Origin: an uncultured Sphaerochaeta sp.
Lineage (GTDB): Bacteria; Spirochaetota; Spirochaetia; Sphaerochaetales; Sphaerochaetaceae
Length of the DNA: 64,000 bases
Direction: 5' to 3'
Assembly (NCBI RefSeq): GCF_963677315.1
Contig: NZ_OY781939.1
Span: forward strand, 2,418,001-2,482,000
Shown here: positions 8,968 through 17,906 of the stretch, in pieces
Layout: each line of letters opens with the position of its first letter
Position numbering within the stretch: position 1 is the stretch's first letter
The notes under the pieces: generated by a model
Seen by the model: only the letters and a program-made list of their open reading frames with translations
Databases searched by the model: none
What the model was told of the DNA's origin: nothing
Translations under genes and position numbers: made by a program

Positions 8968-9393
8968 ATGAATACCTATTCCATAATCAGCACCATGGTG
9001 CATGAACTGTACTACGGATCAGATACCAACTGTGCAAGGACAATGCTTTTTGTGCTTTCCAAACTACTCGACCAAAACATCGCTCCACAGACACTCCAGA
9101 GTGCTGTTGCCTTGCATGGTTGTGGCGGCCACGGGGATCAGTGTGGGTTGGTTGAAGGTGCCGTGATGTTCATTGGTATATACTACCTGGAAAGAGGTTG
9201 GGAGGAGCAGGATGTTGTCAAGCTTGCTTATGTCTTTGCGGAAGCCTATCGCAATCGGTTTGGCTCGCTCCTCTGCAGGAATCTACGGCCTGGAGGATTT
9301 TCAGGGGATGATCCTCCACACCTATGTGAAAACCTGACCAATGAATCTATCGCATTCACACATCAGTTCATCTTGGATAACAGTGATAAGTAG
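8968..9393 (+). CDS. C_GCAxxG_C_C family putative redox protein
   Basis: A 141-residue protein with the cysteine pattern of the C_GCAxxG_C_C family: an early cysteine in SDTNCART, then HGCGGHGDQCG, LLCRNL and PHLCENL. The family is thought to bind metal or take part in redox chemistry, but its function is unproven. The second part of the central motif reads GCGGHG rather than GCAxxG. An upstream GTG (8962) is in frame; ATG 8968 is favoured by AGGA eight bases ahead. It is divergent from the MATE gene, and no partner gene is evident. Confidence 0.7.
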   Translation: MNTYSIISTMVHELYYGSDTNCARTMLFVLSKLLDQNIAPQTLQSAVALHGCGGHGDQCGLVEGAVMFIGIYYLERGWEEQDVVKLAYVFAEAYRNRFGSLLCRNLRPGGFSGDDPPHLCENLTNESIAFTHQFILDNSDK

Positions 9394-9494
9394 GTGTATG
9401 AGGGGAGCATAATCTCAAGAGATCTGTATTTTATTGCTAAATCAGCTCAAAAGAGTAAAATATAAACATATACATAATAATAAAATAGATACCT

Positions 9495-9550
9495 TTATGC
9501 AAAAATATGCAATTTTTGATGCATAATGATGTAAAATTTGTTAATATAAT
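9495..9550 (+). promoter_or_regulatory. Putative operator and promoter of the peptide-use operon
   Basis: In a very AT-rich stretch, TTATGC (9495-9500) and GCATAA (9521-9526) enclose AAAAAT and ATTTTT arms, forming an interrupted inverted repeat. A TATAAT hexamer follows at 9545-9550, without a well-spaced -35. This is a plausible binding site for the RpiR regulator encoded just downstream. Confidence 0.4.
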
Positions 9551-9609
9551 TATGGATTAGGTAGAATTTGTTACATCCTGTTGATTCATCAGGAAAGGGG
9601 GAGAGCTAT

Positions 9610-10479
9610 ATGGTACAGGAACGAATACGTGAAACCTTGTCATCCATGTCTCCCTCATTTCAGGAAGTGGGGCGCTGGATGCTCGACAACTATGACTCCA
9701 TTGGTTTTACCTCAGTCAATGAGCTCAGCAAGATTATCGGAGTCAGCAACGCCTCCTTGGTACGCTATACGCAAGCTCTTGGTTTTTCTGGATACAAACA
9801 GTTCAAGGAGACAGTACAAGAGGAGCTCAGGACAAAACTCAAGCCGGACTCAAACGTTGTATTGAATGAACTTGACGTGCTGCCGATCAAGAAGAAACTG
9901 CAAAAGCTTGCTGACAATGAAATACAGAACCTCAGTAAGACCTTGAAGGGCCTAAGCGTTCAATCGCTGTCAAGAATGGTACAGGGGGTTCTCCAGAGTG
10001 ATCGCATTTTTGTGAGCGGTTTTGGGGTCAGCAAGAATATCATGCAGATATTCGAATATGCCTTGGTCTCCATGCAGATCAAGGAGGTTCACTCGATTAC
10101 TGGTTCCATCAGTGACTACAGTGCAAGGCTTGCGAGCATGAACAGCTCTGACTGTCTTTTTATCATGACCATGCCTCCATACTCTCCTGAGGCGCTTCAG
10201 GTAGCCAATGCAGCACATGCACGAAAGGTGAAGGTCTATCTTTTCACCGATTCGGCAGCATGTCCCATCTATCCAATTGCAGATTCAGTGGCCTGTAGTG
10301 CAAACAACTCCTTATTGCTTACCAACTCCTTCGTCGGCATGGTAGCAGTCATCCAGGTATTCATAAACATGCTGCTCCTTGGCAGTGATGAAAATTTGAT
10401 TCCCCATATGAAGGCGGTTGTAGCCGCAGAACGGGAAGGATATGCGTGGCTTAAATCACAAAAGGAAGTGTTGCGATGA
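9610..10479 (+). CDS. RpiR-family transcriptional regulator
   Basis: About 289 residues: an N-terminal HTH_6 domain (about 1-75, with SVNELSKIIGVSNASLVRY as the recognition helix region) and a SIS sugar-phosphate-binding domain (about 125-260, with DRIFVSGFGVSKN and CLFIMTMPPYSPE). Members sense a phosphorylated sugar or related metabolite. Sitting at the head of a peptidase and dipeptide-importer operon, it most likely controls it, possibly responding to an amino-sugar or muropeptide-derived signal; this is inference. The frame opens at a TTG at 9568, but ATG 9610 behind GGGGGAGAG is clearly the start. It overlaps the next gene by 4 bases. Confidence 0.88.
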   Translation: MVQERIRETLSSMSPSFQEVGRWMLDNYDSIGFTSVNELSKIIGVSNASLVRYTQALGFSGYKQFKETVQEELRTKLKPDSNVVLNELDVLPIKKKLQKLADNEIQNLSKTLKGLSVQSLSRMVQGVLQSDRIFVSGFGVSKNIMQIFEYALVSMQIKEVHSITGSISDYSARLASMNSSDCLFIMTMPPYSPEALQVANAAHARKVKVYLFTDSAACPIYPIADSVACSANNSLLLTNSFVGMVAVIQVFINMLLLGSDENLIPHMKAVVAAEREGYAWLKSQKEVLR

Positions 10480-11303
10480 AAGTTTTTATTTCCACAGACA
10501 TGGAAGGTATTGAAGGGATTTCTTCTTGGAACGAGATGACCACCAAGGAAGCTTGGTGTGCTTCCTTGCTCAAACAGGAATTGACGTATGTTATAGATAC
10601 ATTGCTCCAAGGTACGAAAATAGAAGAAATTTGCATTTGTGATTCACATAGCCGTGGGGAGAATTTGGTCTATGGTTCCTTCGGAGACGAGCGCATCACC
10701 CATATAAAGGGATACCCTCGTCATTCCTATATGATGGAGGGTCTTGATGAGAGCTTTGATGCCGTATTCCTCATTGGCTATCATGCAAGCATCGGAACAG
10801 AGAAAGGTGGGATGGACCACTCCTACTCCTCTTCCTGCATTTATGAGATTAGGCTGAATGGCACTGTGGTTGGAGAAACGGAGATCAATGCATATTATGC
10901 AGGACTTTACGGCGTACCAGTGACCTTGGTTAGTGGTGATGATGTCTTGGAAGCTGAACTGAAAGAGTTCCTCTCGATTCCCTTCGTACGGACCAAGGAA
11001 GGACTCGGTCGCTATACGGCAAAAATGTACAGCCCTGAGTTGGTGAAGCGAACCTTTGAAGAACAAGTAAAGGCCTTTCTGCAACGTCCGTTGGACAGTT
11101 TTGAAGTGAAACGGTTTGATGGTCCGGTTGAACTGGAAGTGGATTTGGCCACTACGGTCATCTCTGATGCAGTTGCAGTGGTGCCTGGCCTCGAGCGAGT
11201 CGGTGGACGGACCGTACGGTACACATCAGAACAGTATGATGATGTGTTCCATATGATTCTCACTATAGCCATGCTTGGTGGCAAATTTGCTCAGTTTACT
11301 TGA
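10476..11303 (+). CDS. M55 family zinc D-aminopeptidase (DppA type)
   Basis: The 275-residue protein starts MKVFISTDMEGIEGI, the hallmark of peptidase family M55 (Bacillus subtilis DppA). The residues known as metal ligands or catalytic in DppA are all present: D8, E10, H58, H103, H115 in GMDHSYSS, and E134. The family removes D-amino acids such as D-Ala from short peptides, in the cytosol as a ring-shaped oligomer. The start overlaps the RpiR stop (ATGA), so the genes are translationally coupled. Downstream are the dipeptide importer genes, as in the B. subtilis dpp operon. Confidence 0.9.
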   Translation: MKVFISTDMEGIEGISSWNEMTTKEAWCASLLKQELTYVIDTLLQGTKIEEICICDSHSRGENLVYGSFGDERITHIKGYPRHSYMMEGLDESFDAVFLIGYHASIGTEKGGMDHSYSSSCIYEIRLNGTVVGETEINAYYAGLYGVPVTLVSGDDVLEAELKEFLSIPFVRTKEGLGRYTAKMYSPELVKRTFEEQVKAFLQRPLDSFEVKRFDGPVELEVDLATTVISDAVAVVPGLERVGGRTVRYTSEQYDDVFHMILTIAMLGGKFAQFT

Positions 11304-11330
11304 TGAGAAATCCTAGGAATTGGAGACTGT

Positions 11331-12308
11331 ATGGGTAAGTATATTATTCGACGATTGATTATGATGATCCCCGTATTGCTTGGGGTAACCTTCATCGTAT
11401 TCTTCATCATGTCCCTCACCCCCGGTGATCCTGCTGCCATCATCCTTGGAGACCAGGCAAGTGCTGAGGCGTTGGAGATGAAACGGATTGAGTTGGGATT
11501 GGACAAACCTCTGTTGGTGCGCTATGCAACCTATATGGGGAATCTGTTCCAGGGTGATCTGGGGCTGAGTTACCGAAACCAGATATCGGTAGCCTCCCAA
11601 GTATGGGACAAGTTTCCCAATACTGCCATCTTGGCAATATCCGGCATCTTGGTAGCGCTGATCATCGGAATTCCCATCGGAATCCTCTCGGCTAAGAAGC
11701 AGTATACGGTCATGGATAATACCTCGATGGTATTCTCCTTGGTAGGGGTTTCCATGCCGAACTTCTGGCTAGGCCTTCTGCTCTCCCTTCTCTTTGCACT
11801 GAAACTGGGTTGGCTGCCCTCCCAAGGCATGGGAAGAGGATTCATTGGGCTGTTAAGGTCATTGGTGCTTCCTGCCTTGACTCTCGGTACCGGAGCTGCA
11901 GCGACGGTGGTACGTATGACCCGTTCTTCCATGTTGGAGGTAATCCGGCAGGATTACATCTCGACCGCTCGTGCAAAGGGTATTACAGAAAAACAAATCA
12001 CCAAGAAACATATGTTGAAGAATGCCTTGATCCCAATCGTAACTGCGGTAGGACTGCAGTTCGGTCTATTACTGGGTGGGGCGATGCTCACAGAAACCAT
12101 CTTTTCTTGGCCTGGACTGGGGAGGCTTATGGTTGATTCCATTACCAGTAAGGATATCCCCATGGTACTGGGCTCGGTTATCTTCATGGCAGTCATGTTC
12201 TCGTTTGTTAACCTCTTGGTCGATATTCTCTATGCGTTCCTTGATCCGAGGATCAAGAGCCAGTATTCCAAGAAGGTTGTCAAGAGAAGACGAGGGGTGG
12301 TGGTATGA
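11331..12308 (+). CDS. dppB: Dipeptide/oligopeptide ABC transporter permease (DppB type)
   Basis: A 325-residue inner-membrane permease of the DppB/OppB family. It has the N-terminal signature YIIRRLIMMIPVLLGVTFIVF, six predicted helices, and the EAA loop ISTARAKGITEKQITKKHMLKNALIPI, which contacts the ATPases. It pairs with the DppC-type permease encoded next, whose start overlaps its stop by 4 bases. Its own start follows TTGGAGACTGT, 27 bases after the D-aminopeptidase gene. Substrates are probably di- or tripeptides, perhaps including D-amino-acid-containing peptides given the neighbour. Confidence 0.93.
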   Translation: MGKYIIRRLIMMIPVLLGVTFIVFFIMSLTPGDPAAIILGDQASAEALEMKRIELGLDKPLLVRYATYMGNLFQGDLGLSYRNQISVASQVWDKFPNTAILAISGILVALIIGIPIGILSAKKQYTVMDNTSMVFSLVGVSMPNFWLGLLLSLLFALKLGWLPSQGMGRGFIGLLRSLVLPALTLGTGAAATVVRMTRSSMLEVIRQDYISTARAKGITEKQITKKHMLKNALIPIVTAVGLQFGLLLGGAMLTETIFSWPGLGRLMVDSITSKDIPMVLGSVIFMAVMFSFVNLLVDILYAFLDPRIKSQYSKKVVKRRRGVVV

Positions 12309-13195
12309 AACAACCGGTGGTAAAGAAACAGCGAACACTTGCAGCAGAGACATGGAGACGGTTTAAGAAGAACCGACTGGCCTTGACCGGTATGATCGTC
12401 ATCTTGACGCTTGTGGTGATTGCACTCTCCACGATTGTGATTGATTTGGTCACAGATAAGGCAATCTACAATGACTATGTGATTAAACAGAATCTGCGCA
12501 TGCGTCTGCAAGGACCCAGCAGGGAGCACATCTTTGGTTTGGACGAATTTGGGCGTGATATATTCATGCGAATGGTATGGGCAGTCCGTTACTCGCTCTT
12601 CATGGGAACGATTGCCATAGCACTCTCTACCATTCTGGGAGGGTTGCTGGGTGCGGTTGCCGGTTATTATGGAAAGATCTCCGATAACATCATCATGCGT
12701 TTCATGGATGTGTTGCTGGCTATTCCCTCCATGCTTCTTGCTACTGCGATTGTAGCAGCACTGGGCACAAGCCTGACCAATGTGCTTATAGCAATTGCCA
12801 TCAGCTATGTCCCCACCTATGCCAGAACAGTACGGGCTTCGGTATTGACCATCAAGGACCAGGAGTTCATTGAGGCAGCCCGGGCGATGGGAGCAAGCGA
12901 TGTAAGAATTATCTTCAAGTACATCCTTCCCAATTCAATGGCCCCTCTGATCGTTCAGGCTACCCTTGGAGTTGCCGGGGCAATCCTCTCCATAGCAGGG
13001 CTTTCGTTCTTGGGATTGGGTATACAGCCTCCAACTCCCGAGTGGGGGTCGATGCTTTCCTCTGCCAGGGCGTATATCCGCGAAGGTTGGCATATCACAG
13101 TCATACCAGGGTTGGGAATCATGATAACCATCTTGTCCTTGAATGTTATGGGTGATGGACTGAGGGATGCCTTGGATCCTCGGCTGAAAAATTAG
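12305..13195 (+). CDS. dppC: Dipeptide/oligopeptide ABC transporter permease (DppC type)
   Basis: A 296-residue permease of the DppC/OppC family. It has an N-terminal cytosolic segment (about 1-20), then one helix and a periplasmic loop with HIFGLDEFGRDIFMRMVWA, a family hallmark. The EAA loop FIEAARAMGASDVRIIFKYI follows, and LDPRLKN is at the C-terminus. It forms the heterodimeric membrane pore with the DppB-type subunit. The start codon lies inside the dppB stop (ATGA overlap), with GAGGGGTGGT as ribosome binding site. Confidence 0.93.
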   Translation: MKQPVVKKQRTLAAETWRRFKKNRLALTGMIVILTLVVIALSTIVIDLVTDKAIYNDYVIKQNLRMRLQGPSREHIFGLDEFGRDIFMRMVWAVRYSLFMGTIAIALSTILGGLLGAVAGYYGKISDNIIMRFMDVLLAIPSMLLATAIVAALGTSLTNVLIAIAISYVPTYARTVRASVLTIKDQEFIEAARAMGASDVRIIFKYILPNSMAPLIVQATLGVAGAILSIAGLSFLGLGIQPPTPEWGSMLSSARAYIREGWHITVIPGLGIMITILSLNVMGDGLRDALDPRLKN

Positions 13196-13203
13196 GAGAC
13201 ATC

Positions 13204-14193
13204 ATGCAGAATCCAGAAGATATACTATCCATCGAAAACCTCACCATTCATTATGAAACTGATGAAGGGAGTGTGCATGCACTCAATGAGGTTTCCCTTG
13301 CAATGAAGAGAGGGGAAACCCTTGGATTGGTCGGAGAGACTGGAGCGGGAAAGACAACCCTTGCCAGGGGAATCCTTCGCCTGGTTCCTTCTCCTCCTGG
13401 AGTGATCAAGCAAGGAAGCGTGTATTTTGAAGAGCAGGATTTGCTCTCTCTGAACGAGAGCAAGATGCGTGCAATACGCGGGAGTCGCATCTCCATGATT
13501 TTCCAGGATCCCATGACCAGTCTCAATCCAGTCATGACTGTTGGGGAGCAAATCCAGGAAGTTGTTGAGGTTCATAACCGGGATCTTAAACGTGACCAGA
13601 TTGTTCAGCAAGCTGATGCAATGTTGGAAATGGTTGGGATTCCTTCTGAGCGAAGCCATGAGTTTCCCCATCAGTTCTCTGGAGGCATGAAGCAGCGTGT
13701 GATCATCGCCATCGCACTTGCGTGTAATCCTGTCCTGTTGATTGCTGATGAACCGACTACCGCTCTTGATGTGACTATCCAGGCACAAGTATTGGATATG
13801 ATTACAGCTTTGAAGAAGCGGCTCAATACTGCGATGCTGCTCATAACGCATGACCTGGGAGTTGTTGCTCAGAATTGTGACCGGGTTGCTATTATGTATG
13901 CCGGACAGATTATTGAGCTGGGAAATCTCGATGACATTTTCAAACGACCAACACATCCCTATACGAAAGGATTGCTTGGCTCAATCCCTTCCCTTACGAA
14001 GGATGTAAAACGCCTGAGTCCCATCAAAGGCCTGATGCCCGATCCAACCGATCTGCCTCCTGGTTGCAAGTTTGCTCCCCGCTGCAGATTCGTTACTGAA
14101 GCCTGTGAGCGAGCAATGCCAGAACCCACACATCTGAGCGAAACACATCAGGTCCGTTGCATTTTGGCCGAAGCGGAGGTGAGAAATGGATGA
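13204..14193 (+). CDS. dppD: Dipeptide ABC transporter ATP-binding protein (DppD type)
   Basis: A 329-residue ABC ATPase. Walker A is GETGAGKTT (about 41-49), a slight change from the usual GESGSGKS. The signature is FSGGMKQR, Walker B is LLIADEPTT and the H-loop is LITHDLGVV. The C-terminal oligopeptide-importer extension with four cysteines ([18 protein letters not shown] and the later HQVRC) may bind an iron-sulfur cluster. It powers the importer together with the next gene product. ATG follows TAGGAGACATC and the gene overlaps the next one by 8 bases. Confidence 0.93.
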   Translation: MQNPEDILSIENLTIHYETDEGSVHALNEVSLAMKRGETLGLVGETGAGKTTLARGILRLVPSPPGVIKQGSVYFEEQDLLSLNESKMRAIRGSRISMIFQDPMTSLNPVMTVGEQIQEVVEVHNRDLKRDQIVQQADAMLEMVGIPSERSHEFPHQFSGGMKQRVIIAIALACNPVLLIADEPTTALDVTIQAQVLDMITALKKRLNTAMLLITHDLGVVAQNCDRVAIMYAGQIIELGNLDDIFKRPTHPYTKGLLGSIPSLTKDVKRLSPIKGLMPDPTDLPPGCKFAPRCRFVTEACERAMPEPTHLSETHQVRCILAEAEVRNG

Positions 14194-15139
14194 TGTCTTG
14201 TTACGCGTTGAACATCTGAAAAAGTATTTTGATACCCCAGGCGGTACCTTGCATGCAGTGGATGATATCTCCTTCGATCTGAAGAGAGGGGAAACCCTCG
14301 GTGTAGTTGGTGAATCTGGCTGTGGGAAGTCAACCTTGGGAAGGACGATTCTGCGTTTGTATGAACCTACCGAGGGTAATGTCTATTTTGAGAACCAGGA
14401 GATTACCTCTCTCAGCAACAAAAGCATGAAAGCGTTGAGACGTGATATGCAGATTATTTTCCAAGATCCATTCGCGTCCCTGAACCCAAGAATGACAGTC
14501 AGTGAGATGATTGCTGAAAGCCTTCTGATCCAGAAGATCTTTACCCGAAAGCAAGGTCCTCAGTTACGAGCAAGGGTTACCGAGCTGATGGATCTGGTGG
14601 GACTCTCCCCAAAACTGATCAACAGCTATCCGCATGAACTGGATGGGGGGAGAAGGCAACGTATTGGTATAGCCCGGGTCTTGGCCTTGGACCCGAAGTT
14701 TGTCGTGTGTGATGAGCCGGTCTCTGCTCTTGATGTATCGATTCAGGCTCAGATCCTGAACTTGATGCAGGACCTGCAGGATGAGTTTGGATTGACCTAT
14801 CTCTTCATCACCCATGACCTTTCGGTCGTGAAGCATCTCTCGAATGACATCATTGTCATGTATTTGGGGCAGATGGTGGAAAAAGCGCCAGCAAAAGAAC
14901 TCTTCTCCCATCCAATGCACCCATACACCAGGGCATTGCTCTCAGCAATTCCTGTTCCCGATCCTGATTATGCTGTGGACAGGGTGCTGCTCAAGGGAGA
15001 GCTGACCAGTCCCATTGATCCGGTACCTGGTTGTCGGTTTGCAAAGCGATGTCCGTTTGCAACTGAGGCCTGCACCAAGGCCGATATTCCCCTTAGGGAG
15101 ATAACTCCAGGACATTTTGTAGCTTGTGTTTTGGTTTGA
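14186..15139 (+). CDS. dppF: Dipeptide ABC transporter ATP-binding protein (DppF type)
   Basis: A 317-residue ABC ATPase. Walker A is GESGCGKST and Walker B is FVVCDEPVS. The signature [13 protein letters not shown] is the variant usual for DppF/OppF subunits. The C-terminal cysteine motif is [14 protein letters not shown]. It is the partner of the DppD-type ATPase. The ribosome binding site GCGGAGGTGAGAA lies inside the upstream gene. The binding-protein gene follows 53 bases downstream. Confidence 0.93.
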   Translation: MDDVLLRVEHLKKYFDTPGGTLHAVDDISFDLKRGETLGVVGESGCGKSTLGRTILRLYEPTEGNVYFENQEITSLSNKSMKALRRDMQIIFQDPFASLNPRMTVSEMIAESLLIQKIFTRKQGPQLRARVTELMDLVGLSPKLINSYPHELDGGRRQRIGIARVLALDPKFVVCDEPVSALDVSIQAQILNLMQDLQDEFGLTYLFITHDLSVVKHLSNDIIVMYLGQMVEKAPAKELFSHPMHPYTRALLSAIPVPDPDYAVDRVLLKGELTSPIDPVPGCRFAKRCPFATEACTKADIPLREITPGHFVACVLV

Positions 15140-15192
15140 GATTGGGGTGTCCCTGTATGGGGACAACTATAGAGACAAATAGGAGAATGAAC

Positions 15193-16725
15193 ATGAAAAA
15201 AATCCTGACAGTGCTAGTGGTTTTATTGAGCAGTATTGCGCTGTTCGCCGGAGGGTCTTCCGAACGCGGTGACAGTGCAGAAGGCGGTGGCTACAAAGAC
15301 ACCATCACCATCGGACAGGGTGCGGATGTAACCTCTTTCGATCCACACATCGGAAAAGAGACTCCAGCAGTAGCGGTTACCAACCACATCTTTGATACCT
15401 TGGTGGATACTGACCCTGTAACCGGTGAAGTGGTTCCCCAGATTGCAGAGAAATGGGAAGTTGTTTCCCCTGTTGAATACCGTTTCTTCATCCGCAAGGG
15501 ACTGAAGTTCCATAATGGGGAAGATCTGAAGGCTGATGATGTCAAATTCTCTCTTGACAGAGCCATCGCCAGTGGTTCAGTCTCCTACATTGTTGATTTT
15601 ATCAAGGAAGTAAAGATCGAGGATGACTATACGGTATTGGTCACTACGAAGGCACCATATGGCCCGACCTTGCGCAATCTTGCTGTTCCCTTTGCAGGTA
15701 TCGTCCCCAAGGACTATGTAACTGCAAATCCAGATGGATTGAAGACCAGCCCAATTGGAAGTGGACCGTATAAGTTCGTCTCTTGGGCTCAGAATGACAA
15801 TGCCAAATTGGAGGCATATGCTGACTACTACAAGGGTGAACCCGAAACCAAGTACTTGGTCTTCAAGATCATCCCTGAAGCATCCCAGAGAACCATTGCC
15901 CTCGAGACCGGTGAGCTTGATATCTCCTACGATATCCTCGTATCAGATCTCAAGAGGATTGAGCAGAACAAGGATCTGGTGCTGCTTGAAGCCCCATCGC
16001 TGACTTGTTTCTATATCTCATTCAATATGCGCAAGGCTCCATTTGACAACCAGAAGGTGAGACAGGCTATCAACATGGCCATCGACCGTCAGCTCCTGGT
16101 TGATACGGTAAACAGTGGCACAGGTGCCGCAGCCGATGAGATCATCGCACCTGCAGTGTTCGGATACTATTCCACTGGGGTTTGGGACTACAATCCTGAA
16201 AAAGCAAAACAGTTGCTTGCTGAAGCTGGCTACCCCAATGGGTTCGAGTGTTCTCTGTGGGTAAACAACAACCAGAGCCGTGTTGAGATGTGCCAGGCAA
16301 TTCAGGAGATGCTCAGAGAGATCGGCATTACCGTGAAGGTTGAGGTCATGGAGTTCGGTACCTTCATCAGCCGTTCAACAGCCGGTGAGCATGACATGGG
16401 ATACTTCGGTTGGGTCACCTCCACCAAGGATGCGGACTATACCTATTACTCCCTCGAGCATAGCTCCCAGCAGGGTGCTCCTGGAAACCGCTCATTCGTC
16501 GCCGATCCTGAAGTTGATCGTCTTGTTGAGCTTGGACGAACCAGTGCTGACATGGATGTGCGCCTTGACGCATACAAGAATCTGGCCCTTGAGCTGAAAG
16601 AGATTGCAAACAATGCTCCGATTATCTACACCGCCATTACTGCAGGGACAAACAATGCAGTGGAAGGCTTTGTGCTTGACCCAATTGGCTATCACAAGCT
16701 GGAAGGTGTGAAGGTAGCAAAGTAA
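15193..16725 (+). CDS. dppA: Dipeptide ABC transporter periplasmic binding protein (SBP family 5)
   Basis: A 510-residue peptide-binding protein of SBP family 5. It has a signal peptide ending LFAGGSSERGD without a lipobox cysteine, then the family motif in FHNGEDLKADDVKFSLDRA. The pattern AINMAIDRQLLVDTV and EKAKQLLAEAGYPNG follows. It captures peptides in the periplasm and delivers them to the DppBCDF complex. The frame is open from 15124, but ATG 15193 is seven bases after AGGAGA, whereas ATG 15187 would touch it, so I use 15193. A stem-loop follows the gene. Confidence 0.93.
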   Translation: MKKILTVLVVLLSSIALFAGGSSERGDSAEGGGYKDTITIGQGADVTSFDPHIGKETPAVAVTNHIFDTLVDTDPVTGEVVPQIAEKWEVVSPVEYRFFIRKGLKFHNGEDLKADDVKFSLDRAIASGSVSYIVDFIKEVKIEDDYTVLVTTKAPYGPTLRNLAVPFAGIVPKDYVTANPDGLKTSPIGSGPYKFVSWAQNDNAKLEAYADYYKGEPETKYLVFKIIPEASQRTIALETGELDISYDILVSDLKRIEQNKDLVLLEAPSLTCFYISFNMRKAPFDNQKVRQAINMAIDRQLLVDTVNSGTGAAADEIIAPAVFGYYSTGVWDYNPEKAKQLLAEAGYPNGFECSLWVNNNQSRVEMCQAIQEMLREIGITVKVEVMEFGTFISRSTAGEHDMGYFGWVTSTKDADYTYYSLEHSSQQGAPGNRSFVADPEVDRLVELGRTSADMDVRLDAYKNLALELKEIANNAPIIYTAITAGTNNAVEGFVLDPIGYHKLEGVKVAK

Positions 16726-16748
16726 TCGCTACCAACGCATAGAGGTGG

Positions 16749-16771
16749 GGTCCACCAAGGTTTGGTGGACC
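16749..16771 (+). terminator. Intercistronic stem-loop after the peptide-binding-protein gene
   Basis: GGTCCACCA (16749-16757) pairs perfectly with TGGTGGACC (16763-16771) around a 5-base loop; the flanks GAGGTGG/ATCTCCTC partly extend the stem. No T-run follows, so it more likely stabilises the upstream mRNA or causes partial termination within the operon than stops transcription fully. Confidence 0.6.
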
Positions 16772-16826
16772 ATCTCCTCTCCAATCTGTGTTGCATCATT
16801 GAGGTAATTGTTTATAGAGGTCGTAC

Positions 16827-17906
16827 ATGATGAAAAAAGAAGACCTCATCCGTAGTATCAAGCGCATCAGTGATGCAAATGGTATCAGCGGATTTGAGGA
16901 CGAGGTGCTTGCTGTCATCAGGGATGAGGGCAGTTCGCTTGGGACATTCAAGGAAGATAGGTTACGAAATCTGTATCTCTATCGTTCTGAAAACAGAGAA
17001 GGGCTGCCTTTGGTGCAGTTGAATGCCCACACTGATGAGGTAGGGTTTATGGTGAAAACCATACGCCCTGATGGGATGTTGGAGTTCATTCCCATTGGGG
17101 GATGGATCCCCACCAATGTTCCAGCCCATATGGTTCGCATCCTTAACAAGGATGGGGAGTATGTGCCTGCAGTGGTTGCAAGCAAGCCCCCCCACTTTAT
17201 GAGTGAAGCTGAGCGTAATGCTCCACTGGATCTTTCAAAGATGGTCTTGGATGTTGGGGCAAGAAGCAGTGAGGAAGTGGTAAAGGAGTATCGTATCGGC
17301 ATAGCCGCTCCCGTAATTCCTGATGTGAATTGCACTTATGATGCAAATCATGATTTGCTCATAGGCAAAGCCTTTGACTGTCGTATTGGATGTGCAAGTG
17401 TGCTAGCGACTATGAAAGCTCTTCAGGGTAAGACCCTGCCTGTAAACCTGGTTGGGGATTTTTCGAGCCAAGAGGAAGTTGGTACCCGTGGCAGTATTGT
17501 AAGTACTGAGCAGATTGGTGCTGATCTTGCCATCGTGTTCGAAGGATGCCCAGCTGATGATACGGTAGTCCCTGAATATCAGGCACAAACGTGCCTGAAG
17601 AAAGGTCCAATGCTGCGACACATCGATGCAAGGATGATCACCAATCCCCGGTATCAGCGGTATGCGCTTGATCTGGCTGAAGAACTTGGCATTCCTGTTC
17701 AGGAAGCAGTCCGTGGTGCTGGGGCAACCAATGGTGCTCCGATTCATCTCTCTGGTGGGGGGATTCCTGCAATTGTAATCGGGGTACCGGTTAGGTATGC
17801 CCATACTCATTATGGAATCAGTTCTGTATTTGATGTGGAAGCGGCCGTTGCTTTGGCTAGCGAGTTATTGCAACGTCTCGATGATACGGTCATACGGTCG
17901 TTCTGA
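16827..17906 (+). CDS. M42 family metallo-aminopeptidase
   Basis: The 359-residue protein is an M42 (TET/endoglucanase M/FrvX-like) aminopeptidase. NAHTDEVGFMV provides the zinc-binding His and Asp, FDCRIGCASVL the bridging Asp region, SSQEEVGTRG the catalytic glutamate pair, and HTHYGISSVFD the C-terminal zinc histidine. It trims L-amino acids from imported peptides in the cytosol, complementing the M55 D-aminopeptidase upstream. The gene follows the binding-protein stem-loop and its stop overlaps the next start by one base (TGATG). ATG 16827 and 16830 are both possible. Confidence 0.9.
   Translation: MMKKEDLIRSIKRISDANGISGFEDEVLAVIRDEGSSLGTFKEDRLRNLYLYRSENREGLPLVQLNAHTDEVGFMVKTIRPDGMLEFIPIGGWIPTNVPAHMVRILNKDGEYVPAVVASKPPHFMSEAERNAPLDLSKMVLDVGARSSEEVVKEYRIGIAAPVIPDVNCTYDANHDLLIGKAFDCRIGCASVLATMKALQGKTLPVNLVGDFSSQEEVGTRGSIVSTEQIGADLAIVFEGCPADDTVVPEYQAQTCLKKGPMLRHIDARMITNPRYQRYALDLAEELGIPVQEAVRGAGATNGAPIHLSGGGIPAIVIGVPVRYAHTHYGISSVFDVEAAVALASELLQRLDDTVIRSF

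Noticed and set aside
13225..13956. 243-codon minus-strand frame opposite dppD
   Set aside because: Shadow of a conserved ABC ATPase gene; no start signal.
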